Of a stretch of 51,680 nt of DNA, positions 50,825-51,680 are shown piece by piece. The stretch is taken from the NCBI GenBank assembly GCA_910577645.1, contig CAJTOL010000023.1, positions 1-51,680 on the forward strand, given 5' to 3'. The stretch's first letter is position 1; the number at the start of each line of letters is the position of its first letter. This DNA comes from an uncultured Lachnospiraceae bacterium. GTDB lineage: Bacteria > Bacillota > Clostridia > Lachnospirales > Lachnospiraceae. The translations under genes and the position numbers were made by a program. The notes below the pieces were generated by a model. It saw only the letters and a program-made list of their open reading frames with translations, did no database searches and was not told the origin of the DNA.

Positions 50825-51520
50825 CTAAAAATCAACTCCACGGATAGATACGCTGCCCACAAATGGTTTAACCACATCTGCAAACTCTTTTAGTTCACTG
50901 GGGGAAAATCCTGTGAAACCAGGCTGAAGGACGTACTCCGATTCTTTAAAATTCTGCAGGAAATATTGTGGGCAGCCCTTTATCCAGGAACCAATTTGTT
51001 TAAAATCCCTTTGGGTATGAAGGCCTTTTACGACGGTAGTCCGAAATTCAAAAGCCACTTTGCCGGAAAGCAAAAAATTTATACTCTCTTTAATTGGCGC
51101 CAGGTCCATCCGGGAAAGCCCAGACACAGCTCCATAATTATCCGGACCGGCTTTTATATCCATGGCTACGTAATCCAATAGATCTTCTGCAGCCAGCTGT
51201 TTTAGCACATCCGGCCGGTATCCATTGGTATCTAATTTTACTAACAGGCCAATATTTTTAATTTCTCTGACAAAATCTATTAAGTCCGCCTGTAGCGTAG
51301 GCTCTCCCCCAGTAATACAGATCCCTTCCAGAATCCCTGCCCGTTTTTTGAGGAAAGACAGCACTTCCAGGTCTGTATAGTCGGATTCTGCATCAGCAGT
51401 AATGATCTCTGCATTTTGACAAAAAGGACAGCGGAAGTTGCACCCTCCGGTAAACACAGTAGCTGCTACATGGCCTGGAAAGTCTAATAATGTTGTTTTT
51501 TGTAATCCACAAATTTTCAT
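50825..51520 (-). CDS. nrdG: anaerobic ribonucleotide reductase activating protein-like radical SAM enzyme
   Basis: 231 residues. Radical SAM motif CNFRCPFC (Cys27, Cys31, Cys34) after 'KTTLLDFPGHVAATVFTGG', and GGEPTL. Generates the glycyl radical on NrdD under anaerobic conditions. nrdD is not in the window, and single-gene members of this group are sometimes mis-named, so the partner is inferred. Start set at 51520; the frame runs further upstream but over promoter sequence. Ends one base from the previous convergent gene. Confidence 0.8.
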   Translation of the reverse strand: MKICGLQKTTLLDFPGHVAATVFTGGCNFRCPFCQNAEIITADAESDYTDLEVLSFLKKRAGILEGICITGGEPTLQADLIDFVREIKNIGLLVKLDTNGYRPDVLKQLAAEDLLDYVAMDIKAGPDNYGAVSGLSRMDLAPIKESINFLLSGKVAFEFRTTVVKGLHTQRDFKQIGSWIKGCPQYFLQNFKESEYVLQPGFTGFSPSELKEFADVVKPFVGSVSIRGVDF

Positions 51521-51571
51521 AATTTTAATTCCAATCTTCCATATTTCGTAGTATAATAAAAATAGTTTATC

Positions 51572-51612
51572 CACTGAGGATACCCTCAGTGAACAAGAGC
51601 ACACACGCCGCA
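51572..51612. repeat. dispersed hairpin element, copy C
   Basis: CACTGAGG-ATAC-CCTCAGTG hairpin followed by AACAAGAGCACACACGCC, matching copies A and B. The remaining bases to 51680 show no gene. Confidence 0.5.
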
Positions 51613-51680
51613 ACCACCGTCTTTTAACGGCTGGCGGCGTTAACGTTAGTCGGCGTACATCCAGTACGCCTCCATCCGTT

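Overview
This window looks like a Lachnospiraceae-type Clostridia chromosome (anaerobic, low-GC, spore-forming Firmicute). The pointers are a yaaO-gmk-holB-ricT-trmN6-rsmI-abrB series that parallels the Bacillus yaaO-to-abrB region, a single long fabH-to-accDA fatty acid operon using FabK, sporulation genes spmA and spmB, a T-box leader on metG, and an oxygen-sensitive NrdG-type activase. No species can be named from sequence alone.

Layout. 1-930: 3' end of a 23S rRNA followed by seven tRNAs (Asn, Glu, Thr, Tyr, fMet, Phe, Lys); the first bases look chimeric. 1068-10166: housekeeping block (membrane protein, PLP decarboxylase, guanylate-kinase-like protein, DNA polymerase III delta', RicT, TrmN6, RsmI, a TIM-barrel epimerase, AbrB). 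10302-20701: fatty acid synthesis operon fabH-acpP-fabK-fabD-fabG-fabF-accB-fabZ-accC-accDA plus a second FabK-like flavoprotein, with a FabT-type palindrome at the promoter; a FabT-like MarR regulator is encoded about 30 kb away (40262). 20780-26156: an accessory stretch with two truncated genes and a G+C-richer cassette: aryl-sulfate sulfotransferase, Crp/Fnr-type regulator and SLC13-type permease, sharing a 14-bp palindrome. 26274-40047: spmA and spmB lie on either side of a HIRAN gene, a type I-C CRISPR-Cas locus, a TraX-like gene and an OGG-like glycosylase. 40262-51520: FabT-like regulator, lipoproteins, T-box/metG, a second TraX-like protein, TatD, RsmA, NagB, an unrecognised proline/glutamate-rich protein and NrdG.

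Most notable result. In the type I-C locus a DUF3990 gene and an unrecognised partner sit between cas3 and cas5c. Next to them, on the minus strand, is a solitary degenerate CRISPR repeat (ends conserved, stem replaced) followed by a spacer-like sequence. That spacer matches the promoter of the DUF3990 gene behind a 5'-TTC PAM at 14 of the first 16 positions; the only two mismatches are at positions 6 and 12, the bases type I Cascade does not read. It has an extended -10 promoter and a terminator. This is the architecture of a CreTA/CreR-type crRNA-like guide, here with a protein-coding gene pair and probably the Cascade operon itself under its control.

Secondary results are the sulfotransferase regulon palindromes, the unlinked FabT regulator/operator pair, the split spmA/spmB, a hairpin over the spmA ribosome binding site, a small family of dispersed hairpins, and an unrecognised structured intergenic region before holB.
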